DNA of 30,314 nt from Rhodospirillales bacterium (GCA_020638335.1 JACKIT010000015.1:1-30314), one strand, 5' to 3'; positions 21,142-27,499 are shown, counted from the stretch's first letter. A program made the numbers and translations. The notes: a model not told the origin generated them from the letters alone.

Positions 21142-22826
21142 ATAATATACCTCAAATGTCATCCCGAACGCCGCAGGCGGAGGGATCTCATGCCAATAAG
21201 GGAGATTCCTCGCATGCGCTCGGAATGACAGCAAACGACGATAACCACGCCTTGCATTACGAGGAAAACCTGCTCTGGGAAAAAGAGCGGTGCGATCATC
21301 CGGGTGTCGATCTGCCAGCCCCCGCGGGCATGCCATTACGCACCGGCCAACAGGCCCGTGAAGACATCGGCCTGCCGCAGGTTAGCGAACCGCAAGCCTT
21401 GCGCCACTTTGTCCGCATGAGCACGTGGAATTATTCCATCGATCACGGCTTCTTCCCGCTCGGCTCCTGCACCATGAAACACAACCCACGCCTGAATGAA
21501 AAACTCGCGCGCCTTCCCGGCTTTGCCCATCTGCATCCGCTCCAGCCCGAATCCACCACCCAGGGCGCACTCGCCCTGATGTACGAGCTGCAAAATTGGT
21601 TGGCCGAACTCACCAATCTGCCTGGCGTGTGCCTCTCCCCGGCGGCTGGAGCGCACGGCGAACTGGCCGGCATGATGACGATCGCCCGCGCCCATGAACA
21701 AAAAGGGCAGGGCGCTAAGCGCAAAATTGTCCTCACCCCCGATTCCGCCCACGGCACCAACCCGGCCACCGCCACCACTTGCGGCTTTGAGGTCCGGAAT
21801 ATCCCGACCAAAGACACCGGCATGCTCACGGTAGAAGCCTTTAAAGAGGCGCTATACAAAACTGATCCAAAAGGCGCAGACATCGCCGGGATGATGGTCA
21901 CCAATCCCAATACCTGCGGCCTGTTTGAAAAAGACATCGCCGTTATTGCCGATCTGCTGCATGAGGTCGGCGGATACTTTTACATGGACGGCGCAAACTT
22001 CAACGCGCTGGTCGGCAAAATCCGCCCCGGCGATTTCGGCGTCGATGTCATGCATATCAACCTGCACAAAACCTTTTCAACCCCGCATGGCGGCGGCGGT
22101 CCTGGCTCTGGACCAATCTGCTGCACCGAAGAATTGGCGCGCTATATGCCCGTGCCCACCGTCATAAAAGCCCCTCACCTTAACCCTCTCCCCCAAGGGA
22201 GAGGGGACTCTGAGAGTGTCTCCTCTTCTGCCCCCTCCCCCCACCGGGGGGAGGGTAGGGGTGGGGGGGCCTCTTATTACTATAAACTTGAAACCAACGA
22301 AGATCGTCCCGAAACCTGCGGTCGCCTCAAAGGCTTCCACGGCCAGTTCGGCATGCATGTGCGCGCCCTTGCCTACATGCTCTCCCACGGCGCAGACGGC
22401 CTCAAGCAGGTTTCCGAAGATGCCGTGCTGAATGCCAACTATATCTTGCGCAGCCTCGAAAATGACTATCACGCGCCCTTCGCCCATCAAGGCCCGTGCA
22501 TGCACGAAGCGCTGCTGACCGACAAACGTCAGAAAGAGCAGGGGGTTCAAACTCTCGATATTGCCAAGGCGCTGATCGAAAAAGGCTTCCACCCGATGAC
22601 CGTGTATTTCCCGCTCGTCGTGCCCGGCACCATGCTAATCGAGCCGACCGAAACTGAAAGCAAGGACAGCCTCGACCGCTTCATCACCGCCATGAAAGAC
22701 ATCGCCGGCGAAGCGGCCAGTCGCGCCGATGCTGAAGAGCATTTCCACGCCTTCCCGCTCTCCACCCCGCGCCGCCGCCTCGACGAAGTCAAAGCCGCCC
22801 GCCAGCCCGTTTTGCGCTGGAAATGA
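21138..22826 (+). CDS. gcvPB: Glycine dehydrogenase (decarboxylating) subunit 2, with two in-frame repeat insertions
   Basis: 562 aa from ATG 21138 (overlapping the gcvPA stop); longer forms run back into gcvPA and have no homology. It is the PLP-binding half of the split P protein, which decarboxylates glycine. PLP lysine K311 sits in HINLHKTFSTPHGGGGPG; SIDHGFFPLGSCTMKHNPR and SPAAGAHGELAG are conserved. Two foreign stretches: residues about 7-31 (family C element, 21157-21230), right after the start and before ENLLWEKER, and residues about 345-378 (family D composite), between MPVPTVIK and YYYKLETNEDRP. The second lies not far downstream of the active-site lysine in the sequence, in a region that usually has a short loop. 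Nothing suggests frame disruption, so the enzyme is probably functional. Confidence 0.95.
   Translation: MNNIPQMSSRTPQAEGSHANKGDSSHALGMTANDDNHALHYEENLLWEKERCDHPGVDLPAPAGMPLRTGQQAREDIGLPQVSEPQALRHFVRMSTWNYSIDHGFFPLGSCTMKHNPRLNEKLARLPGFAHLHPLQPESTTQGALALMYELQNWLAELTNLPGVCLSPAAGAHGELAGMMTIARAHEQKGQGAKRKIVLTPDSAHGTNPATATTCGFEVRNIPTKDTGMLTVEAFKEALYKTDPKGADIAGMMVTNPNTCGLFEKDIAVIADLLHEVGGYFYMDGANFNALVGKIRPGDFGVDVMHINLHKTFSTPHGGGGPGSGPICCTEELARYMPVPTVIKAPHLNPLPQGRGDSESVSSSAPSPHRGEGRGGGASYYYKLETNEDRPETCGRLKGFHGQFGMHVRALAYMLSHGADGLKQVSEDAVLNANYILRSLENDYHAPFAHQGPCMHEALLTDKRQKEQGVQTLDIAKALIEKGFHPMTVYFPLVVPGTMLIEPTETESKDSLDRFITAMKDIAGEAASRADAEEHFHAFPLSTPRRRLDEVKAARQPVLRWK
21157..21230 (+). repeat. Family C palindromic element inside gcvPB (N-terminus)
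   Basis: 74 bp bounded by TGTCATCCCGA and TCGGAATGACA with inner GGAGGGATCTC / GGAGATTCCTC arms. It is read in frame immediately after the gcvPB start. It has the same ends as 19617-19691. Confidence 0.85.
22170..22270 (+). repeat. Family D composite element inside gcvPB
   Basis: A hairpin CCCTCTCCCCCAAGGGAGAG, a linker containing GAGTGTCTCC, then CCCCTCCCCCCACCGGGGGG followed by AGGGTAGGGGTGGGG. The outer arms are imperfectly complementary. It is read in frame. Confidence 0.82.
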
Positions 22827-22835
22827 TTTTTTCAC

Positions 22836-22864
22836 TTCACATTCTTGCAAAGCTGCGTTATAAA
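22836..22864 (+). promoter_or_regulatory. Predicted sigma-70 promoter for secE-nusG
   Basis: TTCACA (22836-22841), exactly 17 bp, then TATAAA (22859-22864), beginning 10 nt after the gcvPB stop. Both boxes match consensus at 5 of 6 positions. Confidence 0.65.
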
Positions 22865-22938
22865 CCTCTCATTCCCTGACATGGAAAAATATCAAAAGCG
22901 CCAAAGCGCTCTACGAGCAATGTCCGGGACATCCCAAA

Positions 22939-23040
22939 CTCCCCCTCCCTTGAGGGAGGGGTTAGGGAAGGGTGTAAAACTTTAAGGGCAGAACTCGAAT
23001 TGAACACCCCCACCTGAATCCTCCCCCTCAAGGGGGAGGG
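22939..23040 (+). repeat. Two family D halves in inverted arrangement
   Basis: CTCCCCCTCCCTTGAGGGAG with a GGGTGT end (to 22975), and ACACCCCCACC (23004) running to CTCCCCCTCAAGGGGGAGG (to 23040). The two halves face each other within the secE 5' untranslated region and could fold into a long hairpin. Confidence 0.75.
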
Positions 23041-23073
23041 AAGAGTGATTAACAAAGAAGGAAGCGATTAAAT

Positions 23074-23265
23074 ATGGCCAGCCCCGTCGAATTTTTTAAA
23101 CAGGTTCGCTCCGAAGCCAAAAAGGTTACATGGCCCTCACGCCATGAAACAACAGTCAGCACGATCGCCGTGTTCATCATGGTCTTCATCGCTTCGGTGT
23201 TCCTGTATTTTTCCGATCAGATTATCGCATGGATTGTGCGTTTGATCATGGGTTTTGGTCTATAA
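23074..23265 (+). CDS. secE: Preprotein translocase subunit SecE
   Basis: A 63-aa, single-membrane-span SecE of the short alphaproteobacterial type. The amphipathic N-terminal part EFFKQVRSEAKKVTWPSRHE is the diagnostic SecE motif. The membrane helix spans about residues 27-48, with a short hydrophobic end. It clamps SecY in the Sec channel. GAAGGAAG lies about 8-14 nt before ATG 23074. Located immediately upstream of nusG, the usual bacterial order. No tRNA-Trp gene was found upstream. Confidence 0.97.
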   Translation: MASPVEFFKQVRSEAKKVTWPSRHETTVSTIAVFIMVFIASVFLYFSDQIIAWIVRLIMGFGL

Positions 23266-23292
23266 AATAATTTTTAAAAAGAGAGAAAAACA

Positions 23293-23829
23293 ATGTCTGC
23301 AGCAAAATGGTACGTTCTTCATGTTCACTCCGGCTTTGAGAAAAAAGTCGCCGACGCCATCAAGGAAAAAGCCCGCAAACAGGGCCTCGAAAGCCATGTT
23401 GAGGAAATCATGGTCCCGACCGAAGAAGTCGTGGAAGTCAAACGCGGCCAGCGTGTCAATGCCGAGCGCAAATTCTTCCCCGGCTATGTGCTGGCCAAAC
23501 TCGACATGAACGACAATGTCTGGCACCTGATCAAAGACACACCGAAAGTCAGCGGCTTTTTAGGAGCAGGGGGCAACAAGCCAGTGCCAATCACCGAGGC
23601 CGAAGCCAACCGCCTGATCCAGCAGGTCCAGGAAGGTATTGACCGTCCGCGTCCGTCTGTGGTTTACGATATCGGCGAGGAAATCAAGGTGACCGATGGT
23701 CCCTTCGCCTCTTTCGCCGGTATTGTCGAGGAAATCGATGAAGAAAAACAAAAACTCAAAGTTTCCGTTTCTATCTTTGGTCGCGCTACGCCTGTGGAAC
23801 TCGAATACGGGCAAGTTGAGAAAGTATAG
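23293..23829 (+). CDS. nusG: Transcription termination/antitermination factor NusG
   Basis: 178 aa, standard length. The NGN domain begins AAKWYVLHVHSGFEKKVADA and includes FFPGYVLAKLDMND and FLGAGGNKPVPI. The C-terminal KOW domain is at about 123-178 (GEEIKVTDGPFASFAGIVEE, then SIFGRATPVELEYGQVEK). It binds RNA polymerase at the clamp and links it to Rho or ribosomal S10. It lies 27 nt after secE, with purine-rich AAAAAGAGAGAAAAA before the start, and is co-transcribed with secE. Confidence 0.98.
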   Translation: MSAAKWYVLHVHSGFEKKVADAIKEKARKQGLESHVEEIMVPTEEVVEVKRGQRVNAERKFFPGYVLAKLDMNDNVWHLIKDTPKVSGFLGAGGNKPVPITEAEANRLIQQVQEGIDRPRPSVVYDIGEEIKVTDGPFASFAGIVEEIDEEKQKLKVSVSIFGRATPVELEYGQVEKV

Positions 23830-23862
23830 AAAGCTGAGCCTGCAAAGGCCCGTCATTTAAAA

Positions 23863-23908
23863 TGTCATTCCGAGCAAAGCGAGTGAAACGAGCGGCGCCG
23901 AGGAATCT
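23863..23908 (+). repeat. Family C palindromic element (half copy)
   Basis: TGTCATTCCGAGCAAAGCGA running to GAGGAATCT, with no matching right end. It lies directly after nusG and immediately upstream of the predicted rplK promoter. Confidence 0.7.
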
Positions 23909-23914
23909 TTTAAC

Positions 23915-23944
23915 TTGATTTATAAAGTGATGCCGCGCTATAAA
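23915..23944 (+). promoter_or_regulatory. Predicted sigma-70 promoter for rplK-rplA
   Basis: TTGATT (23915-23920), an 18-bp spacer and TATAAA (23939-23944). The expected start near 23951 places the leader hairpin at 23960 close to the 5' end of the transcript. Confidence 0.6.
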
Positions 23945-23959
23945 ACGCAGCACTAAATA

Positions 23960-24005
23960 TGTGGGAGGCTTTCATCCGTCAAGTCCATGGATGAGCCGCA
24001 CCACA
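23960..24005 (+). promoter_or_regulatory. rplKA mRNA leader hairpin, probable L1 autoregulatory site
   Basis: A three-part stem: TGTGG (23960-23964) with CCACA (24001-24005), GGC (23967-23969) with GCC (23995-23997), and TCATCC (23972-23977) with GGATGA (23989-23994), with an asymmetric GA/GCA internal loop. Position (5' leader of the L11-L1 operon) and shape fit an L1-binding translational operator. The assignment to L1 is inference. Confidence 0.55.
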
Positions 24006-24021
24006 AACCTCTAAGCCAGTC

Positions 24022-24146
24022 GTCATCCCCGCGACTGAGCGGAGCGAAGTTTAAACAGCGGGGATCCAGTAGAGGAGCGCAGCTGTGCTGCGCACGTTGT
24101 GGATCCCGTTCGTTTAAGGCTTGCTGCGCAAGACCAACGGGATGAC
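24022..24146 (+). repeat. Family A palindromic element (full copy)
   Basis: 125 bp from GTCATCCC (24022) to GGGATGAC (24146) with inner GGGGATCC and GGATCCC blocks. It is the same architecture as the copy inside pdxT. It sits between the leader hairpin and the rplK ribosome binding site. Confidence 0.85.
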
Positions 24147-24169
24147 TTATAATTGTAAGGAGAAAGACA

Positions 24170-24598
24170 ATGGCAAAGAAAATCTCAGGTTACATCAACC
24201 TGACAATCCCGGGTGGCGCAGCCAACCCATCCCCGCCAGTTGGCCCGGCTTTGGGTCAGCATGGTGTAAACATCATGGAATTCTGCAAGGCCTTTAACGC
24301 CAAAACAGAAGATGCCAAAGGCATTCCGACACCTGTGGTCATTACCGTGTATGAAGATCGTTCATTCGACTTCATCACCAAAACGCCGCCGGCCAGCTAT
24401 TTCATCAAGCAAGCCACCAAGCAGAAAAAAGGCTCTGGTGCGCCCGGACGTGACATCATTTCAACGATCCGCACGTCGCAATTGAAAGAAATCGCTGAGA
24501 AAAAGATGGAAGACCTCAATGCTAACGACATTGACGCCGCCATCAAAATTATCGCTGGATCTGCCCGCTCTATGGGTATCGACGTGGTGGAGGATTAA
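24170..24598 (+). CDS. rplK: 50S ribosomal protein L11
   Basis: 142 aa, standard. The N-terminal domain has PGGAANPSPPVGPALGQHGV, the loop that contacts release and elongation factors. The C-terminal rRNA-binding domain ends in IIAGSARSMGIDVVED. It forms the GTPase-associated centre with L10/L12. AAGGAG lies about 8 nt before ATG 24170. It is followed by rplA after 3 nt, indicating translational coupling. Confidence 0.98.
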   Translation: MAKKISGYINLTIPGGAANPSPPVGPALGQHGVNIMEFCKAFNAKTEDAKGIPTPVVITVYEDRSFDFITKTPPASYFIKQATKQKKGSGAPGRDIISTIRTSQLKEIAEKKMEDLNANDIDAAIKIIAGSARSMGIDVVED

Positions 24599-24601
24599 GA
24601 C

Positions 24602-25306
24602 ATGGCACAAGCAACCAAGAAAATGAAAGCCGCTTTGACAACCGTTGATCGCAACAAGATATACACCCTTGAGGATGCGGTGAAAGTTCTCAAAGACGCA
24701 TCCAAGGCCCGCAATTTCGATGAAACATTCGAAATCGCCATCAACCTCAATGTCGATCCCCGTCACGCCGACCAAGCCGTGCGTGGTATGATCTCTTTGC
24801 CAAACGGCACAGGTTCAACCGTGCGCGTCGCTGTGTTTGCGCGGGACGACAAAGCCAAAGCTGCGAAAGCTGCTGGTGCGGATATTGTCGGCGCCGAAGA
24901 TCTGGCGGAGAAAATCAAAGCCGGTGAAATGGACTTCGATCGCTGCATTGCGACGCCGGACATGATGGTGATTGTCGGTCAGCTCGGTAAGGTTTTGGGC
25001 CCGAAGGGCCTGATGCCCAACCCAAAATTGGGCACAGTGACGCCGAATGTTGAAAAAGCTGTAAAAGACGCCAAGGGCGGCGCTATCGAATTTCGTGCTG
25101 AAAAAGCCGGTATTGTGCATGCCGGTGTTGGTAAAGCCTCATTCGATGACAAAAAACTGGCCGAGAATATTCGCGCTTTCTACGCCGCGATTATCAAAGC
25201 CAAGCCTTCAGGCGCCAAAGGCACCTACGTGAAAAAGGTCTCTTTGACCTCGACGATGGGTCCGGGCCTGAAGATCGACACGGCCAGCTTGTCCGCAGCG
25301 GCATAA
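24602..25306 (+). CDS. rplA: 50S ribosomal protein L1
   Basis: 234 aa, full-length. Conserved segments are YTLEDAVKVLKDASKARNFD, NVDPRHADQAVRGMISLPNG, LGPKGLMPNPKLGTVT and KKVSLTSTMGPGLKID. It builds the L1 stalk that moves deacylated tRNA from the E site, and in many bacteria it represses its own operon by binding the rplKA leader. Followed by a strong terminator, so rplKA is a closed unit. Confidence 0.98.
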   Translation: MAQATKKMKAALTTVDRNKIYTLEDAVKVLKDASKARNFDETFEIAINLNVDPRHADQAVRGMISLPNGTGSTVRVAVFARDDKAKAAKAAGADIVGAEDLAEKIKAGEMDFDRCIATPDMMVIVGQLGKVLGPKGLMPNPKLGTVTPNVEKAVKDAKGGAIEFRAEKAGIVHAGVGKASFDDKKLAENIRAFYAAIIKAKPSGAKGTYVKKVSLTSTMGPGLKIDTASLSAAA

Positions 25307-25330
25307 AAAACACGCTTAAAGATAAAAATT

Positions 25331-25362
25331 AAAAGCCCTGCTAGTGATAGCGGGGCTTTTTT
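25331..25362 (+). terminator. Intrinsic terminator of rplKA
   Basis: A 13-bp stem, AAAAGCCCTGCTA and TAGCGGGGCTTTT (one G-T pair), with loop GTGA and a run of six T ending at 25362, 24 nt after the rplA stop. Confidence 0.88.
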
Positions 25363-25377
25363 GCGCTGGGGTAGATC

Positions 25378-25478
25378 GTCATTGCGAGTACCCTCTAGGG
25401 CATAAACTTCGCGAAGCAATCTACTTTTATAAGTCGCCCGATCTGGATTGCTTCGTCACATACGCTCCTCGCAATGAC
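25378..25478 (+). repeat. Family B palindromic element (full copy)
   Basis: 101 bp with a perfect 11-bp terminal inverted repeat, GTCATTGCGAG and CTCGCAATGAC, and inner GAAGCAATCTA / GGATTGCTTC arms. It lies directly behind the rplKA terminator. Confidence 0.87.
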
Positions 25479-25802
25479 GCAAGGTTAGGTGCGGGCATAG
25501 CAAGAGGTTCGAAGGGTATTCTCGTGACGAGCTTTTTAAGGCGCGTTTTAGTGTCCGGGGGATGTTTTTTCGTTTCTTTTTTGTTTTCAAACATAAAAGA
25601 ACACGGGCGCCCGCGTCAGAGCGCTTTATAAGCTAGCGTGCGGACCGGACCTTCACCCACCTTCTTTTATGTTGAAGGCTAAAGGGCGTAAAAGCAAACG
25701 CCCGTGGCTTCGTCATCAGGCACCCGCACAGGGTATACCTGCGCCTACACTAGGATATTATTCCTATCATGTCAAGGTTTTTTTCATGGAATAAAAAATC
25801 TC
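25479..25802 (+). other. Noncoding stretch between rplA and the rplJ promoter, content unassigned
   Basis: No credible gene. Visible structure: GGGCG / CGCCC hairpin (25684-25703), the palindrome GGTATACC near 25733, a TAGGA / TCCTA hairpin near 25751-25766 and long T-rich runs around 25565-25590. It is too long for a simple promoter region and carries none of the A-E palindromic ends. A small RNA or a relict is possible. Confidence 0.4.
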
Positions 25803-25831
25803 TTGACGCCCCCGGGATAAAGCTTTAATTG
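25803..25831 (+). promoter_or_regulatory. Candidate promoter for rplJ-rplL
   Basis: TTGACG (25803-25808) is a 5 of 6 -35 box. The -10 is ambiguous: TTTAAT at 25824 (15-bp spacer) or TAATTG at 25826 (17-bp spacer). It would start the transcript just ahead of the L10 leader. Confidence 0.4.
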
Positions 25832-25848
25832 TCGGCCCCGATAAAACA

Positions 25849-25901
25849 TATCTGTCCGAGACCGCAGGAGCCAGATGAGGCTTAAAAACCCTGTGTAGAT
25901 A
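25849..25901 (+). promoter_or_regulatory. L10 leader (ribosomal protein L10 autoregulatory RNA)
   Basis: A nested structure: TATCT (25849-25853) with AGATA (25897-25901), CGCAGG (25863-25868) with CCTGTG (25890-25895), and AGCC (25869-25872) with GGCT (25879-25882). The large one-sided internal loop GTCCGAGAC lies where the L10 leader has its kink-turn. Conserved GACCGCAGG and CCTG-TGTAGA blocks match my memory of alphaproteobacterial L10 leaders. It binds the L10(L7/L12) complex to repress rplJL. Confidence 0.75.
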
Positions 25902-25956
25902 GAAAAGGATCAACGCCCTAACCGTCAGGAGGGGAGGCGCTTTTTCTTTCTCGGAT

Positions 25957-25988
25957 AGAGATGAACTTTTAGGGTTCATCTCTTTTTT
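25957..25988 (+). terminator. Intrinsic attenuator upstream of rplJ
   Basis: A 10-bp stem, AGAGATGAAC (25957-25966) and GTTCATCTCT (25974-25983), with a 7-nt loop and six consecutive T. It sits after the L10 leader and before rplJ, so it can act as a transcription attenuator controlled by leader folding. Confidence 0.78.
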
Positions 25989-25997
25989 ATTTAAAAC

Positions 25998-26091
25998 GTC
26001 ATTGCGACCCCGGACCAGATCCGGGGGAAACAATCCAGTGACATGACGTAAGAAATAGATTGCTTCGTCGACTTTGCCTCCTAGCAATGAC
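25998..26091 (+). repeat. Family B palindromic element (with E-type core)
   Basis: 94 bp from GTCATTGC to GCAATGAC. Its left part contains the E-like hairpin CCCCGGACCAGATCCGGGG, so it looks like a chimeric or nested copy. It lies between the attenuator and the rplJ ribosome binding site. Confidence 0.82.
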
Positions 26092-26120
26092 GACGGTAAC
26101 GAAAATGAAGGAGAAAAGCG

Positions 26121-26639
26121 ATGGGCATGAGCCGCGCACAGAAAAAAACAGAAATACAGTCTCTGAATGAGCGTTTCGCTAATGACGAATTGGTTGTTGT
26201 GACACATTATTCCGGTCTGACCGTTAAAGAAATGGCTGATCTGCGCGCCGGTCTGCGCAGCGAAGGTGCTTCGTTTAAAGTTACCAAGAACACATTGGCA
26301 AAAATTGCGCTTAAAGGCACAAAGTTTGAAGCGATCAGCGACATGTTCACAGGGCCGACCGGCGTTGCAACGTCTCAGGACTCTGTCGCCGCCGCGAAAG
26401 CCGCTTATAAATTTGCCAAGGGCAATGACAAATTGATCATCCTCGGAGGGGCTCTGGGTGAGCTCGTCCTGGATGCCGCAGGGATTGAGGCACTGGCGAA
26501 ATTGCCAAGCCTTGATGAAGTTCGCTCCAAGCTTGTTGGTCTGTTGCAGGCCCCGGCCACGAAACTGGCTGGACTGATGCAGGCGCCGGCACGCGAGCTT
26601 GTTGGTGTTACGAAAGCCTATGGAGAAAAAGGCGAGTAG
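26121..26639 (+). CDS. rplJ: 50S ribosomal protein L10
   Basis: 172 aa, normal length. The rRNA-binding N-terminal domain has RAQKKTEIQSLNERFANDEL, VVTHYSGLTVKEMADLR, and KVTKNTLAKIAL. The C-terminal helix (LVGLLQAPATKLAGLMQAP, then ARELVGVTKAY) is the platform for L7/L12 dimers. The start is at ATG 26121 with GAAGGAG about 10 nt upstream; ATG 26127 (MSRAQ) is an alternative two codons in. Controlled by the L10 leader and attenuator upstream. Confidence 0.98.
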   Translation: MGMSRAQKKTEIQSLNERFANDELVVVTHYSGLTVKEMADLRAGLRSEGASFKVTKNTLAKIALKGTKFEAISDMFTGPTGVATSQDSVAAAKAAYKFAKGNDKLIILGGALGELVLDAAGIEALAKLPSLDEVRSKLVGLLQAPATKLAGLMQAPARELVGVTKAYGEKGE

Positions 26640-26649
26640 CACTGCACCC

Positions 26650-26676
26650 GTCATCCCCGCGCAGGCGGGGATCCGG
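26650..26676 (+). repeat. Family A half element
   Basis: GTCATCCCCGCGCAGGCGGG followed by GATCCGG, a hairpin (CCCCGC / GCGGGG) in the 81-bp rplJ-rplL gap. Confidence 0.7.
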
Positions 26677-26720
26677 TTAATAAAAATTTTAAATTTTAGC
26701 TATATATAAGGAGAAAAATT

Positions 26721-27101
26721 ATGGCTGCTAATCTGGAAAAAATTGTTGAACAACTCTCAGAACTGTCTGTTTTGGAAGCTGCTGAACTCTCAAAATTGCT
26801 TGAAGACAAGTGGGGCGTAACAGCCGCTGCTGCAGCGCCCGTTGCTGTCGCCGCCGTTGCTGGCGGTGATGCCGCTGGCGCCGCAGAAGAAAAAGACTCA
26901 TTCGATGTTGTTCTTGAATCTGCTGGCGGTAACAAAATCGCTGTGATCAAAGAAGTCCGCGCAATCACGGGTCTTGGTTTGAAAGAAGCCAAAGACCTCG
27001 TTGAAGCTGGTGGAAACATCAAAGAAGGTGCGAAGAAAGACGAAGCCGAAGAAATCAAGAAGAAACTTGAAGAAGCCGGCGCGAGCGTCGCTCTTAAGTG
27101 A
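26721..27101 (+). CDS. rplL: 50S ribosomal protein L7/L12
   Basis: 126 aa, normal. An N-terminal dimerisation domain (EKIVEQLSELSVLEAAELSK) is followed by an Ala/Val/Gly-rich hinge (about 35-55). The C-terminal factor-binding domain is conserved: FDVVLESAGGNKIAVIKEVR, then ITGLGLKEAKDLVEAGG. It recruits translational GTPases as the L10-anchored stalk. AAGGAG lies about 9 nt before ATG 26721. Expressed with rplJ. Confidence 0.98.
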   Translation: MAANLEKIVEQLSELSVLEAAELSKLLEDKWGVTAAAAAPVAVAAVAGGDAAGAAEEKDSFDVVLESAGGNKIAVIKEVRAITGLGLKEAKDLVEAGGNIKEGAKKDEAEEIKKKLEEAGASVALK

Positions 27102-27122
27102 TAATCGCCATAAACGATTAGC

Positions 27123-27157
27123 ATCCCGGAAAATGTGTTTAAGCATTTATCCGGGAT
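27123..27157 (+). other. Long hairpin after rplL (possible RNA-processing site)
   Basis: ATCCCGGA (27123-27130) pairs with TCCGGGAT (27150-27157), and AAATG (27131-27135) with CATTT (27144-27148), leaving one bulged A: 13 bp and an 8-nt loop. No T-tract follows, so it is not a simple terminator. In E. coli the rplL-rpoB gap carries an attenuator and an RNase III site, and this could be the equivalent. Confidence 0.5.
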
Positions 27158-27179
27158 CTGGTCGTAATTAAACCGTGCT

Positions 27180-27218
27180 CCCCGCTGGAGTTTATCCCGG
27201 ACCCGATCCGGGGCGGGG
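27180..27218 (+). repeat. Family E-like nested hairpin
   Basis: CCCCGC / GCGGGG outside (27180-27185, 27213-27218) and CCCGGA / TCCGGG inside (27196-27201, 27207-27212), followed after about 6 nt by GTTTTTAATTTTT. It might give partial termination before rpoB. Confidence 0.55.
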
Positions 27219-27241
27219 ATGCTGTGTTTTTAATTTTTGTG

Positions 27242-27273
27242 GTTGACACATAGTGTCAACTACGCCATATATC
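27242..27273 (+). promoter_or_regulatory. Palindrome containing TTGACA upstream of rpoB
   Basis: GTTGACAC-ATA-GTGTCAAC (27242-27260) is a perfect 8-bp inverted repeat. TTGACA (27243-27248) could be a -35 box with CATATA or TATATC about 17-19 bp downstream, giving an rpoB promoter with an operator-like palindrome over it. The remaining leader (27274-27499) holds a CCGC-AGCC / GGCT-GCGG hairpin at 27327-27349 and no gene. Confidence 0.4.
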
Positions 27274-27499
27274 CATCAAACTTTCGGGAATAACATTGAA
27301 AACCCAGTTTGAATATTTTGGGATTTCCGCTTCAGCCTTGGGCTTGCGGTAAGTTTTAACCACTTTCAGCCTTTCTGCTTAAAGGGAAGGATGTTGGTGG
27401 GTTTATGCTTTGGATTTTTGCCTTTTGCCCAGCGCATTGCAGACAAAAAGCTTAAAGCACTTGTAGAGATTTTTAAAAGATTGAAAGACGGGATCGATC

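Noticed and set aside
20260..22270. CRISPR array or frameshifted pseudogenes in gcvPA/gcvPB
   Set aside because: The repeats are palindromic, irregularly spaced and of different families, and the reading frames and catalytic residues continue unbroken on both sides, so neither a CRISPR array nor gene decay fits.
22865..23073. Possible tRNA-Trp gene before secE
   Set aside because: No cloverleaf or CCA-type tRNA ends could be drawn; the interval is mostly family D repeat.
25344..25631. Plus-strand open frame of 95 codons after rplA
   Set aside because: It begins inside the rplKA terminator and runs through a family B palindromic element; there is no ribosome binding site and no coherent protein character.
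25767..26654. Minus-strand open frame of 295 codons opposite rplJ
   Set aside because: It covers rplJ, the L10 leader and the attenuator, all with strong independent evidence on the plus strand, and the product has no recognisable domain.
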